Below the pieces are notes generated by a model. The model was not told the DNA's origin, searched no databases, and saw only the letters and a list, made by a program, of their open reading frames with translations. From Nymphaea colorata (Eukaryota; Streptophyta; Magnoliopsida; Nymphaeales; Nymphaeaceae): 64,000 nt of DNA. Positions 46,311 through 59,389 of the stretch are shown here, one piece after another; positions within the stretch are counted from its first letter, which is position 1; each line of letters starts with the position of its first letter. The stretch is from contig NC_045149.1 in NCBI RefSeq assembly GCF_008831285.2, positions 2,468,500 to 2,532,499 on the forward strand, read 5' to 3'. The translations under genes and the position numbers were made by a program.

Positions 46311-49074
46311 CCCTCTTATTTATAGAGCAGGTCCACCGTCAAACTTCTCGTCACTCTTCGATACAGGACTATTTTTTCTGTAACTGAGAGAAAACACGAG
46401 AAACAAACGTGCGTAAAGAAAAGGAAGATGAAGTGAGAAAGAAAGGGCTGCGGGTGGGGATTTGGAATTATAGCTTCTCGATTGGCCATGGCGGCAAGGA
46501 GGAGGAGGAGGAGGAGAAGGCGAATGGGCGGAACGGGCATGAGAGCGAGCGGGCCATTCTAGCTGGGGAGCCTGACCCCTGAGGAATCGACACGGCCTGC
46601 AATCCTCTTCGTCACCACCGGCGGCCGCCTCCTGCTTTGACGACGCCCTCCATCTCCGCCACCCCTCCCTGCTGTTGCTTTGCCAGACTTATTAAGCCCG
46701 CCCCCGTCCATCTTCCTCATCCTCCACTGCCACCACTAACAGTAACCCTCCGATTCCTCCTCTCTCCATCAAAATCTCGCTCTCAATCTCGATGTCAACA
46801 ATAACAAGAAAGAAGAGGAACATGAGAAGAAGATCACAGACAGAACGGATCATCGCAAATCGATTAAATCAACCATCCATCCAAATCCATCCTTGGATGT
46901 CAACGGAACGACTCCAACGGAACAACACGGACGTCAATGCATCGGATTCGAACCCTTCACAATGAGCAAACCTGGGTCCACCTTACAAATAAGCCCAGTT
47001 CTCAGCCAAATTTTAACTGTCTCCTTGTCCTGTTGATTCCATTTCATGGTTTACAAAGCGTCTTTACTGGTTGCCAACTGATGTGATACAGATTGGCTAT
47101 TGGGCCCTTATCATTCTCATTTTCATGCATTAATTTATTTCCAACTCACCATGTCCAGCATACAATATAAAAACTGCTCTCCAACGGACCAGTTTGCTTG
47201 AACTGAGGCCTTTGAAGATCAAACTTGTTTCCTCCACGCTTCTTTGGGCCAGTCTCTCCCTGCTGCAATGAAAATTTCACTAGCTTTAAGAGAAGACACT
47301 TCTCTAGTTTTTCATCTGCCAGACTGCCACTCTAGTGTGAATGATGTTTTGTAGTACCCTCCCTCAGGCAGTCCAGCTCTAGTTGACCAGCATTTTGGCC
47401 TCCCTTAGACTTAAGTGAATATCACTCCTGATGCTAGCTGCCTCACAATTTCCCATTGGCCTCTCTGGTAAGCTTCATGCCCTACCATCTGTCCACAAAG
47501 AACTTGACGGAGGCTCCATTACCCACTCTCCACTGAACATGGTCTCTAATTCGATTCCACCCAACTCCAGGCCTTTTCCAGCAGCATGATCCCTTCCATA
47601 GGAAATTGATGGACCAAAGATATGTCCAGCCCTCAAGTACCTAGCTCTAATCCATACCTGTGGAATTGAAGGATTATTCATCAAGGGCCCTCAAGCGGTT
47701 CATCTCCCTTCTTTTCGATTGGGTATATTCTTTTTTCAATTCACTGGTACCTATGGTTTGGCAGGCTATTGCTGGATTTAGACTTGAAATTCAACAAAAG
47801 TAATGTTTTCAGGCAAGCTTCAGTTTAATTTGTGTGTTGCATTTCAAAATAAGGTCCAATACAACCACCAAACCCCATAATTTTGGTCCAAGGCTGGTGC
47901 GTGGTGTAAGCTTCATACAGATCAACTAGTATATTATTCCCAGTTTATTGGTACAAAGGTACAGTACCCACATAAATCAAATTGATAATGAAGGATTTAA
48001 CCCAACACCAACCCAACCGGATGAGCTATGTCTCCTGAGGACATAATTTCATTTTTAAAATTTGATTTAAACTAAGATGTAGATTCTTTGCCTCCAAAAC
48101 CATGTTTTGGGCATACAGGTAAGCAGGTGAGGTTTAACAAGCACAGCCAGCCAGATCAAAGCTATCTGTTATTGAAATGACTACCACCATAGTCCATTGA
48201 ATATCCATTTGGAAGTGTATCCTTCTGAGCTACAGGGACTTAAAGGGCTGCATTTTCATGTGCAAGTTAGAGTGCAAGTAAAGCTGCTCTTACTCAAGCT
48301 GTGTCAAAGGAGACCTTATCAAGCCAGAACAAGTTTGACTTGGAATGTCATCCCAACCCCATGCGAAAGGAGTTTCCCATTTGGGCAGGCAAGTGGCGCT
48401 CAAACAGGACTTTCTCATTTTCTGTTCAATGTGCATTACATCTCCCAAACCGCTATCAGTCTACAAAATTACATTCAACTAATTACGTGTTATACTTCTG
48501 ACTTTTAAAACCAAAGCAGAGTCTCTCAAAGGTGGCCTCTAGAATCCCCAGTAGAATAAAAGGAATAAGCAGTTTTCTCAATCGTCTTTGACTATATATA
48601 TATAATTTCATAATCACAGAAAACGCTTTTTTTTTAAAAAAAACGTGAAAAAAATACAATAAATTAACTAGCCGTTTAAAACTTAAAAAACATGTTTTTT
48701 TTTAAGAAAGCATTAAAAACGAAAAAAACGCATTTTAATGTGTTTTGAACACAGTTTTTTTACTTTTTTTTATTTTTTTAGTTTTTTAATGTCAAACAGT
48801 TTTTTTTTTCCTTTTCTATTTTTTATTTGTTGCAAATCTACTTATCTTTTGATACTTGTGTTATTAATTTCTCAGTCATCCATATTAACTTCTACTGTCA
48901 TCCATATGAACTTTTGATCAGTTTTGTTACACTACGATCAACAGCTTCCACCTTAACGTGATTAACAAATCATGGCCATGTTCACAGGCTATTAAAGCAT
49001 AAAACTATAAAAGCTTGCATTGGGCAACAATTGACACCCGTTATTTACAGAAAACTTTGTTAGACCAAGCTTTC
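46311..49074. other. Intergenic DNA beyond the lipase 3' end
   Basis: A GC-rich stretch (46440-46800) contains a - strand 74-codon frame (46316-46540) with a leucine-rich, signal-peptide-like N-terminus, but no homology or continuation is evident. A + strand 103-codon frame at 48197-48508 is likewise unsupported. A T/A-rich low-complexity patch lies at 48620-48800. Confidence 0.35.
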
Positions 49075-52000
49075 CTACCAACAAACTTCTTGATAACCAG
49101 AACTTGGCAATCCCTTCAGAACATCTCGAAGAGCATAGTAATGATTATCACATTTATGATCAGAAATCAAGTTGCTTGAGAGGACTATATTTCTAAAATG
49201 TACACCGGGATGCCCCTTCCACAGAGTATAATATTCTATAGCGTCACCTCCAATGGCAGAAGTCTCCACATTCCTCCTTAAGTGATACAGTTTACCAGGA
49301 AGAAACAACTCAGTGGGAGAGGATTTCTCTTTCTCTGGAACATGTGATGACGCACCAGGGTGTTGTGTAGCAGAAGACTTCTTAGTCACGACAGAATCCT
49401 TATTAGAAATACCTAATGTAAAGAGTAGAGAGATGTTAGTGCACTTACAGACACCAACAGATTTTCCAGCAGCACAACTGACCATCCCAAAAACAAAACA
49501 CGAAACAGACAAAAAGTGAAGAATAGTTTAGGACGCTGGACAATTGAATAAATTTTTTGAGAGTATTTCCACCATAGAGATTCACAAACAAGCACTTCAA
49601 ATATATGCATGAGCAGCCGGCAAACAAATGGCAACAATTGAAAGGCATAAAAGATACAAAAACATGAAGTATCCAAGCAAAAACAGTCTGAGGGTGGTTG
49701 AATTCTTAGTTTCAGATTGCGACATCATGTTTTTCAAACTTACATAGAGTACATTCAATCAAATCTAGATTTTACATGCTAAATTTACAGCAAAAACTAC
49801 AATGCATAATATCATATAACTGACAGATGACATTGAGATATTTCAAACCTTTTAAAAATGTTCTTCATTGTTCACAAGAGCTGAAATAAAGATTGGGAAC
49901 AACTGCAAATAGATGTCCTTAAAGCTTGTCTATCATTCAGTTTTCCTATATGATAAGAGAGGGCTGTACCTGAGACACCTTTTGCGCTATTGAAATTAGC
50001 ATACTCCGTGCATTTCCGAGCAATATCCTGTATGGAGGACACCACTTGTTTGGCATTTGTTACAAGATCTGTCACCCGCTTCCAGTCTTCCTTCTCAAAA
50101 ATTCTTGTCCTAACAGAAAAAAACCCAAGAGAAAACTCAAACTAAAGTCCGATTGGGTAATCTACATTTCCATTAGCAAAGGCTTATTTTTATTTGTTAC
50201 AAGTCCAGCAATAAGGGCAGCGTCCACAGACAACATATTTAGCAATAATGATGATACGACCTATCTAAAACAACAAAGAATAAAGATGCATGTTACATTG
50301 GATCATTCTAAAGGTTCACCCTGATGATGCCAAGAGACCATGAAAGACAACATTAGAAGTCAGAGACAACATTGGGAGAGGAACAGTGAAGTGCTAAAAT
50401 AGATACTCTATTTAAGAGCACCAAATAGATGAACAAACACTCAACGGAAAAAGATAGACAAGTATATGCATAATTTAAGATGAATTGACTAATCAGTATT
50501 GAAATTTTACAGAAAAAGTTTTTTATACACTTTTATATTTTTAAAGATGCCAAATGGCCTAATCTCATCGACATTTACAATTGCTTAGCAGTTAAAAGGA
50601 ATCTCCACACTTCAGTTCAAAAGCATAATCATAGCTTCTTGGCTGTTTTTAGCCAAGATATGTGAATCGTCACACTTCCTGAACACATTTAGGGACTGAA
50701 AATTAACAGGCAAAAATTTTAGTATGCCTAAAATATTCCCGTTCCAAATATGAACATTTGCGCATGGATGGTGAATAAGAGACCATTATGTATGTGTTAG
50801 ACATGCTGAAGTCAGTAGGTCTTCAGTAGTGTTAATCTGGAGTCACGTTACTCTTTGGAGTTATGTTTGACTCTTCAGTCTGAAGTCAGGGTAGCGGGTC
50901 ATTTAGATGGACCCTGTCTGTGGGTTGGGTCATGGTAACATGAAGGTTAACCCACCCCAGCATACACTTTGTATAAATTGAGCAAGGATTAAACCCTAAA
51001 GAAACACGAGACTTACCCTGTTTAGTGAAGGCTGGGCTTTCATTAAGGCTGTGTATGTGAGTTTATGTGTTAGCTTGGGAAGTTAACAAATTGGTATCAG
51101 AGCGAAGATTGATGGCGGCACCCAGCAAGATTACCTCGAAGGGGAAGCAGAAGCAAGAATGGAGGAGACGATGGAGTTAAAACAGGCTGTTGCCAAAACC
51201 AGGAAGCAGAAGCGAGAATGCAGGTGTTCATGGCAGACCATTCCTCCCTCACGGCGATGATTAGGGAGATGTTTCAACATGGATGGGGAATGGAGTCGAC
51301 TAGCACAGGCTGCACAGAATCAGGTGAGTTACGGTCCCCAACTGCAAATCCCCCTCCCCCTCTATCATCCTCTCAACCCTCATCCCCTCCTCTACACCCA
51401 CCTCCTCCACCATCGGGAGCGAGAACACTGGAGGTACCTCTGGCTGCCAACGGCATGGGAATGGGTTCAATGCCCTAGAAACAGCCGACGATGGATTTCC
51501 CTCGATTTTCTAGTGAAGATCCCTTGAGCTGAATTTTCAAGGCAGAAGAACTGCCATGGCATCGTCGGGGAACAGCGTGTCAACCATGCTGCTGTGCATT
51601 TCGAAGGAACAGCCATTCGATGGTATAGATGGCTTGTGACACAATAAGGAAAGATGAATTGGGAAGGCTTGATAGATGCTATGAAGGCTCAATTTGGGTC
51701 ATCTGCATACCTCGACTACAATGTCGAGCTAATGAAGATCAGCCAGAAACCAAGAACGCTTTGAAAATCTCAGCAACATGGTCAGAGGATGGCCGATAGA
51801 AGCACTGATCGAGGCATTTGTGAGAGGATTACAGGATGAAATACACATCGAAGTTCAGGCGGTGAAGCTAGGAGCCTGTCGGAATGTTTTGAGATGGCCC
51901 GATTGATAGAGGAAAAGCATCGCGGCATGGGTTATAGAAGTCAGATGCCATTTTATGATAGAGCTCAGCGCTCAGTGCCCGTTATACCCAAGGCTCCAGT

Positions 52001-55000
52001 AGCGCCTACACCCTTTTTTAAGGGAAACCAAACTGCACGCCAGGTTGTCTGTCGTCTTACCCCTGAACAGATTAAAGACAAGCGTCAGCGAGGGATTTGC
52101 TTTCATTGTGATCAACTAATGTCTGCCGAAAGCTTCATATGTATTTGGTGGAAGAAGAAGAGGATCCACCAGACAAAGTAGCATTGGAACCTGACACTAT
52201 AGCAGTACTAGAAGAGACTGAAGGAGCAAACACTGGGGCTTCTCCCGAGATCTCTCTCCATGCATTAGCAGGAGATGATGTTCCTCAATTAATGAGGGTG
52301 GAGGGTCAGTTGAGAGGCAGAAGGGCAAGCATTTTGGTGGACACAAGCTCCACCCACAACTTTATATGCGAAAAATCAGCAAGAGCACTGGGCTGCTAGA
52401 TTGAGAATCAGCCTGCCTTTGACATTGTTCTACGGGACAGCAGCATGTTAAAATGTAGGGGAAGATGTGCACAAGAAGTCCTAGAAATTCAGGGCCATTA
52501 GTTTCAAGTTGAAATTTTCACCCTAGGAATGGAAGAAGCAGACTTGGTCTTACGGGTACAATGGCTGCACAGCATTGGTTAAGTCTTGTGGGACTTCATA
52601 TGATTGAAGATGCACTTTGAAAAAGAAAAGGAAGGCCGACAGACTTTAGAAGCAGTTCCGTGGAAGACCATGGGAGAGCAAAAAGTAGCAAAGATGATGA
52701 AGGGGGCTGCAATGTCCTTCATGTTGTTGATGAAGGCTGAGAAACCAGTTGAAGAACCCATGGGAGTCTGGTGGATCCTCTTCTTCTTTAGGATGGGGTT
52801 GGAGCTGCCTCCGAAAAGAATCCATGATCACCATATCGAGCTCCAAAATGGGGTTGGAGCTGTCAACCAATGTCCATATTGGTACAGCCACCACCAGCAA
52901 AAGGTGCTGGAAGAATTGGTGAAAGAGATGCTGACAGATGACATTATTCAGCCCAGCCGCAGCCCCTTTGCGTCCTTGGCCTTGTTGGTAAAAACGAAGG
53001 ATGGAGGATGGAGATTTTGTGTTGATTGTCGTGCATTGAATGTCATAACAGTAAAGCATTGCTACCCCATTCCTCTCATCGAAGAATTATTAGATGGATT
53101 GCATGGATCAACTTACTTTTCTAAGCTAGATTAAAGGGCAGGGTATCATCAAATCAGGGTGGCAGCCCAAGACATACCCAAACCTGCTTTCCAAACACAT
53201 GACGAGCATTATGAGTTCAAGGTGATGCCTTTCGGACTAACCAATGCCCCTGCCACCTTTCAGTCCCTAATGAACGATCTTTTTAGACCTTATCTTCGAT
53301 GATTCGAATTGGTTTTTTTTTAATGATATTCTAGTGTAGCACGAGGGAAGAAGAGCATTTTCAGCACCTGCAGTTGGTTTTGTCAAAACTGCAGCAACAT
53401 GAACTGCATGCCAAACAATCCAAATGTGTGTTTGGGACTGATCAGGTTGTATACCTTGGCCATGTAATCAGTAAAGGAATGATCAAAATGGAGGACGATA
53501 AAGTGAAAGCAGTAAGAGAATGGAAGATACCCAGTTTGGTGAAAGAATTAAGGTCACTCTTGGGCTTGGCGGCTATTATCGATGATTTGTTCAGGGTCAC
53601 GTACTGCTGGCTACGCCTTTAACTGAGTTAACAAAAAGGGACAGATTCAAGTGGGGAGAGAAGGAGGAAGAGGCATTTGAAACACTCAAACTGGCCATTA
53701 CATTGGCACCAGTTTTGAAAATGCTCAATTTTTAACTTCCTTTTTGTATAGAAGCGGATGCGTCAGATTATGGAATAGGGGCTGTGCTCAATCAAGAGCA
53801 GCATCCCATTGCTTTTTTCAGCAAGGCAATGGGTACCAACTTCAAGGCTAAGTCAGCATATGAGCATGAGTTCATAGCCATGGTGTTGGCCATCCCCAAA
53901 TGGAAACAATATTTGATGGGAAGAAGGTTTGTGGTGATACTGATTGCCATAGTTTGAAGTATTGTCTGCAGTAGTCTGCCCTGTCCCCTACAGTACAGTG
54001 TTGGATACTCAAACTAATGGACTTTGATTTGAAGTCCAATACAAAAAAAGGGAAGGAGAACTTGGTGGCAGATGGACTGTCCAGACAAGGCAGCTATCAA
54101 GAGAACCTACTGTTTTCTATTTCTCAAGTACAGGTTGAATTGTGGGAAAAAATTAAGCATGCCCATCAACAAGCTAAGACGGTGCAGAAGATAAAGGCAC
54201 AGTTAAATGCAAGCCCAGTGCAAGTATTGGTACTCTTGGAGAGGGTCATATCTATGCTACCAAGGTAAGATATTTATCCCACCAGAAACTGATCTTCTCA
54301 AAATTTTACAGGAACACTACCATGATTCCAAGGAAGCAGGCCATGAAGGAGTAGAGAAGAGTTACCGACGAATTTGGGGCACCTGCTATTGGCCTAGAAT
54401 GAAAAAGGCAGTCATAGAGTACATCAAGCATTGCCACATATACCAGCAAAATAAATATGCGACAAGGAAACCAGCAGGGCTGCTTCATCCATTGCCCATA
54501 CCCGAATTAGTGTGGGAAGATATTTCTATTGACTTCATAGAACGGCTCCCACCTTCGAGAGGAAAATCAGTAATTTTTGTAACAGTAGATTGTCTGACTA
54601 AGTACACACATTTCATTGCTTTAGCTCATCCCTTTTCCGCTAAGTCAGTGGTAAGAGCATTCCTAGAGCACGTGGGCAAACTGCATGATGGGGTTTCCCA
54701 TTGAATAGCAAGTGATTGGGACTCCCTTTTGAGTAATTTCTGGAAAGAATATTTCCAACTGCAGGGCAGCAAGTGCAAATGAGCACAGCCTATCACCCAC
54801 AGTGGGATGCCCAAATGGAGGTTTTTAATAGAAGTTTGGAACCATATTTGCATTGCCTTGCTGGGCAGTGGCCAAACTTATGGGCTGACTATCTGTCTTG
54901 GGCAGAGTATGCCTATAATACAGGGTTATTTGCATTGCCTTGCTGGGCAGTGGCCAAACTTATGGGCTGACTATCTGTCTTGAGCAGAGTATGCCTATAA

Positions 55001-58000
55001 TACAGGGTGAAATTCTTCCATGGCAACAACTCAATTTGAAGCTGCTTATGGCAGAGCTCCACCGGATCTTAGGAAGTATCAACCAGGAACAGTCAAAGAG
55101 GATGAAATAGATGTTCAGCTGAGATGTAGAGACACAATCTTGAAGGATCTTAAGCAGCATCTGGCTGCTGCACCGTAATTGGATGGTTCTGCAATATAAC
55201 AGACGCTACCGCGACCAGCAGTTCAAGGCAGGAGTCTGGATGTACCTGCACAGGCCACCCCATGGACTGGGAACTCATACTACAAGGGGAAATGTCAAAC
55301 TGGCATCCCGATATGTAGGACCCTACATCATCAAAAGGACGGTTGGAACCTTGGCCTATGAATTGCAATTGCCTGAAGACAGACTGATTCATCCTGTTTT
55401 TCATGTATCTAAGTCGAAAGCCTGTCACCAACCCCCACCAGTGAGGAAGCACCCATGGCACCAGTCTTGCGAGGAACTCCAGGCCTGTTTCCCTATCGCA
55501 GGTTGGCCACACGGAAGGTGAAGATCAATAACAGCAAAATAACTGAATGGCTTATTGAGTGGACCAGCTGAGAAGAATTACCAGCCACTTGGGAGTCTGC
55601 AGAAGATATTCAGCACCGATTCCCACACTTCACACCTTAAGGACAAGGTGTTTCTGTAAGGGGGGAATAAATGTTAGACATGCTGAAATCAGTAAGTCTT
55701 CAGTAGTGTTAAGCTGGAGTCACGTTAGAGTGTTTGGAGTTATGTTTGAATCTTCAGTCTGAAGTCAGGGTAGTGAGTCATTTAGATGGACCATGTCTGC
55801 GAGTTGGGTCATGGTAACAGGTATGTTAACCCACCCCAACGTACACTTTGTATAAAGTAAGCAGGGATTAAACCCTAAAGGAACACGAGATTTACCCGGT
55901 TTAGTGAAGGCTGGGCTTTCATTAAGGCTGTGTGTGTGAGTTTATTAGCTTGGAGGTTAACAGTATGTCCCATGCGCAAAAGATCATAATGCAAATTTTT
56001 CACATTAATAGAAAGTGCAATCAATGGCACTCAAGTATCTAGTAGGCCCTATAGATTGCAGGAGAAAGATGCATTCCTTTACAGAAGCACACAGGGTAAA
56101 TGCCCAATAACAGAAGGATGGGGGGACCATTGGTCGTGCCTCAAGCACATACATAATAACTGATAACAGAACATCATGACAGGAAGGATCAGAGGAAATA
56201 AAATCTTAATCACCATTTCCAAAATTAACATTAGCAGTCCATTAAATTGCTACAGTCCACCGCAAATGTTCACCTCTAAATTGCTAATATTAGTAACCGA
56301 GATGCATCCAGCTAGATGATAAGAAATAGAGAGAGTAGCAGGCAGCATGTGACAAACAGATACCGAAATGCAGTTATCTAAGCCATAGAGGAAAAAAAAA
56401 GAAGGCAACATAAATTGCAATTGTATTACTAGTTCACACACCAATCGGTCTGAAGGATTTCGTTGCGCAGCCTCATTAGTGAAGCTGAACTCAACCTTGG
56501 AATAATATCATCCTAGAGAACAGAAAATTTTGCACATCAGGAGAGAATTGCTGGCAATATTTCAAGGAAAAAAAAAATGCAGGAGAAATAATTTTGTAAC
56601 CAAGCTCTTGCCTGCAAAACAACAGAAGAAACGAATTCTGTGCAACTTTCAGCAAGCTCTTTTGACACACAAGGTGGAGTCCCAAAACCAACAGAAGAAA
56701 CAATATCAGGACTAAAACCAAGCTCTTGTTTTGATCTCTTCCTAAGCATTATTGCCAGCAATGCTGCCGTCGCTCCCCCAAGAGAGTGGCCAACTAGCTT
56801 CAGCTTAAACCCCTGTAGCCAAAGTCACGTCAACATAAAACTGCTACTGTTAAAAGTGTATGTATATAAACCAAGGGAAGGACTCAGCACATATATCTTA
56901 AAAGAATTAGTTTAAGGCTTTAAGTAATTACCGTATGATTTTTTCATTTCTCAAAACTCAAAAAGAAATTCATAACTTAGCAAATTTTAAAAGGAAATGA
57001 CCGACTTGAAAAGTGTAGACACAGGTGGATACAAGCATACATGCATTATGTGTATGTGTATCTGATTCATATATGCATATAAGCTCATGTGTATGTATAT
57101 GTATGTGAGACACATATACAGATACAAGTACACATACGCCAAGACATATATAAACTTATGTTTAACAGAGGCATAGTGACTTCGACAGAAAAAAATGAGC
57201 ACCTAAACAATGTGGTGCTGTGCGGTTACCTCATGCTTCTGCAGACATTTTCTAATAGTTTCTAGTTCATAATGTATAAACCATCGAGCTGCTTCAGCAG
57301 TCCCAAAATGAGTTGAGTACCCTTCAAGTGTGACTTCTTCATCACTAGAGGAAACCATATCAGTAATAAGATCATAAACCGTGTGTGTTCCACGTATTCC
57401 AACAATCACAGACTTATTACGTGGATCAGTAGCAATATAATATCCAGGTCTCAAGAGGCATGAATCACGAACAAATTTCAAGATATGTCCTTCCCGAAGC
57501 ATGCTGTTTCGAGTAAGAGCTGCAGCATTTTCTCTATAAGCTCCTTTGGCTAGTTCCACATGATAGATGAGGTATGAGACCTGATTCAGAAGAATACCAT
57601 TTTAGACATACGTTATAAAGTGCACTACAGTGGTTCTAACACTAGGAAAAAAACACTAATTTTCTTTTCAAGTCAATAATACAGTATTGCAGCTACACAG
57701 ATGATGCCTCTATATTAGATCCAATTTGATAAATACATGACAACAAGTAATGCCTAATTTCTACACGAAACAGTAATAATTTTTCTGTATTATAGACTTC
57801 TTCATGTCACAAGCGAAACATCATGCAGCATCAAATTTCAAATTGCCTTTGCGAAATTGCACTCCTTTTAGTCACAAATAGAAATCAAATCATCCAGCTT
57901 AAGGCAATAAGGCTGAAGAACATTTACCTGAGAATCAGAAGAGATCTGTACCCCTTGGAAATCCTCAGGTAAACATTCAGAAGCTCGCCGAAGATAGATC

Positions 58001-59389
58001 AGATAAAGGCCTACAGTGAGGTCACTTAAGCTCCACTCCGGAAGCCCAGCTTTGCTTCGTTGAAGACTTGCAATAATTTCAGCAATGGATCTGCTTCTTG
58101 ATGGGACTTGTTGCATGCTATTACTTCCTGAAATTTTTTTGGCAAGTCAGCCTTTAGAACACAAAGACCAAACAGCAAGTATAAAATATCGAATATCGAT
58201 GAGTAAGAAAAAAGAATAAAAACAAACTAGATTATAATTTGAAAATTCAGGAAACCCAACAGCGTCGAAATAGTAAATGATAAAAAAAGCAGAACTTTCT
58301 CAAGCATAGTTAGGATGGAACATGATAGATCCATGTTATAGAGAGTATTTAAGAGTGTAAGGACATTAACCATGTAACAGGATATAATTGGCCCTTTCAA
58401 AAGCAAGACACATTAAGGAGGTAAATAGGGCTCATTTCCTTGCATCTTATGAGCTAAAGACTGTAGTGCTCAGAAAATCTCCATTTTTTATTTAAAGTGG
58501 AAGATAAACCCATGTGTGAGTCTAGAGAGAGCAGAGTGAGAGCTACATCCATATTTTCTTGCAAGTTCTCTTCTTCATTTCTGCACTTTTTGGCTGATAG
58601 AACAGTGAACAGATTCGTATTTGCAACTTATTATTCAGTGATAAAGAAATTGAACGTAGCAATATAATAGAACATCTAAAAGCTTTAAAGAGAAAGATAT
58701 TTCTCTCCTTTGTTTAAACCAATTCTCCATGCCCCATGCCAAACAAGCCAAAAACTAGGTAGTCTATAAACGAAGTATTATGCAATATTATGATAACTAG
58801 TGAAATAATCTTTATAAATTGCACAAAAGATACTGTTTGTCAAAAGTGTTGAATACTGAATACAGCCCGTTAGCAATAAGAATACAAGAAAAGCATGAGA
58901 CTAACATTGGTACCAATGTGTCAAGTAAGACAGAGTAAATGATTAACAAAACAGTTGAACTCTTTTTTACATAAGGAAGCATCTTGCCACGTCCTGAGTC
59001 AACCTTAGCAAATATCAGAATGAAATCAACTATACCATAAGAATACAGTTCACAAATAAGAAGAAAATAGCAGTTAACAAGAACATTGCTAGACCTGCAG
59101 GCAAAGCCCACCTATACAGCTGCATCGCTGGTTCAAGGGCTTTACTGAACCATTCAAGTTCCATTTTCTGCTTTCTTTCAGTTAGCTCTTCTCCATCAAA
59201 ATCATGTCTGTTGAAATTTGCCTGATGATTTTTCAGCTCACTCAGCTCTGATTTTGCAGAATGATTGTCACTATTCTTTAAAACGTTTGAGCATCCCACT
59301 GCTTCTTTCTCTGCTTTAGACCATTGCATATGGTGTTGGGTAAGAAGACTAGATACAAGTACTTGATAAGCTTTCCACCGTTTCCTCAT
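49075..59389 (-). CDS. Class-3 lipase / sn1-diacylglycerol-lipase-like alpha/beta hydrolase, seven coding exons
   Basis: Exons I could join in frame: 59389-59095, 58127-57928, 57580-57230, 56812-56612, 56512-56442, 50109-49970, 49412-49075, giving 531 residues. Exon 3 holds the lipase-3 fold start ([18 protein letters not shown]). Exon 4 has the nucleophile elbow GHSLGG (Ser292). Exon 5 opens with [12 protein letters not shown], the expected catalytic Asp. Exon 7 carries [16 protein letters not shown], with His505/His510 as candidates for the triad His. The layout matches the plant family of Arabidopsis At2g42450 (about 546 residues), which hydrolyses acyl esters of glycerolipids; the exact substrate is unknown. 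The ATG used is the first Met in exon 1, but codons stay open upstream to an acceptor at 59407, so a short upstream coding exon may exist. All splice sites are GT-AG except one GC-AG. The fifth intron contains a retrotransposon; the reading frame is undamaged. Confidence 0.9.
50790..50794. repeat. Target-site duplication GTATG, left copy
   Basis: GTATG before the 5' LTR; the same five bases follow the 3' LTR at 55963-55967. Confidence 0.9.
50795..51088 (+). repeat. 5' LTR of the Reina-like element
   Basis: 294 bp, TGTTAGACATGCTGAAG...GGGAAGTTAACA. A TATAAA-like word (TTTGTATAAATTGAG) near 50970 may be its promoter. Confidence 0.9.
51092..51103 (+). other. Primer binding site (initiator methionine tRNA)
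   Basis: TGGTATCAGAGC, complementary to the 3' end of plant initiator tRNA-Met, three bases after the 5' LTR. Confidence 0.9.
51110..55640 (+). pseudogene. gag-pol of the Reina-like element, broken
   Basis: In broken frames: gag about 51110-52090; zinc knuckle remnant GICFHCDQ at about 52092; protease near 52335 with [12 protein letters not shown], where the family motif has D-S/T-G; the Gly is Ser. Reverse transcriptase about 52860-53600 ([31 protein letters not shown] standing for the Y/F-x-D-D box). RNase H about 53745-53930 ([17 protein letters not shown]). Integrase from about 54310 with H-H-C-C text (GHEGVEK..., HCHIYQQNK; second Cys replaced), then [21 protein letters not shown], and an 82-bp tandem duplication at 54845-55008. 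Chromodomain about 55545-55640 ([20 protein letters not shown]). Stops include TAG at 52397-52399 and 52499-52501. Non-functional. Confidence 0.85.
54845..55008 (+). repeat. 82-bp tandem duplication in integrase
   Basis: 54845-54926 is repeated at 54927-55008 with a single G/A difference visible. 82 is not a multiple of three, so it shifts the frame within the AEYAYNTG region. Confidence 0.9.
55655..55671 (+). other. Polypurine tract
   Basis: GTAAGGGGGGAATAAA directly before the TG of the 3' LTR, the usual plus-strand primer site. Confidence 0.85.
55672..55962 (+). repeat. 3' LTR of the Reina-like element
   Basis: 291 bp, TGTTAGACATGCTGAAA...GGAGGTTAACA, parallel to the 5' LTR with scattered substitutions and a 4-bp deletion near its end. 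Confidence 0.9.
56513..56611 (-). other. Lipase intron 4, non-canonical GC-AG, 99 bp
   Basis: Exon 4 ends SSVVLQ with CAG followed by GCAAGA; exon 5 begins GAT (DDIIPR) after TCTCTAG. The family requires VLQDD to be contiguous, and no nearby GT donor keeps the frame. GC donors with CAG|GCAAG context are the usual form of this rare class. Confidence 0.8.

Larger units (their letters stand above)
50795..55962 (+). mobile_element. Complete Ty3 chromovirus, Reina-like, inside the lipase intron
   Basis: 5.17 kb with two LTRs of about 290 bp, TG...CA ends (TGTTAG...TTAACA), perfect GTATG target duplication, initiator-Met tRNA primer binding site, polypurine tract and gag-protease-RT-RNaseH-integrase-chromodomain order. 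Short LTRs, about 5 kb and a chromodomain fit the Reina lineage. It is antisense to the host gene. The LTRs differ at roughly two dozen positions by eye, so the insertion is not recent, and the coding region has stops and frame changes throughout. Confidence 0.9.
50110..56441 (-). other. Lipase intron 5, 6.3 kb, enlarged by a retrotransposon
   Basis: The donor is TG|GTGTGTG just below 56442 and the acceptor TCTGTTAG just above 50109; the join restores the Trp codon in LQTDW and continues [12 protein letters not shown]. Removing the 5,168-bp element and one target duplication leaves about 1.16 kb of original intron. Confidence 0.85.

Noticed and set aside
46316-46540. 74-codon - frame starting with a leucine-rich signal-like stretch
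   Set aside because: The leucines come from a CTC-repeat; there is no continuation, homologue or splice site that would make a gene, and a TATA-like word lies downstream rather than upstream.
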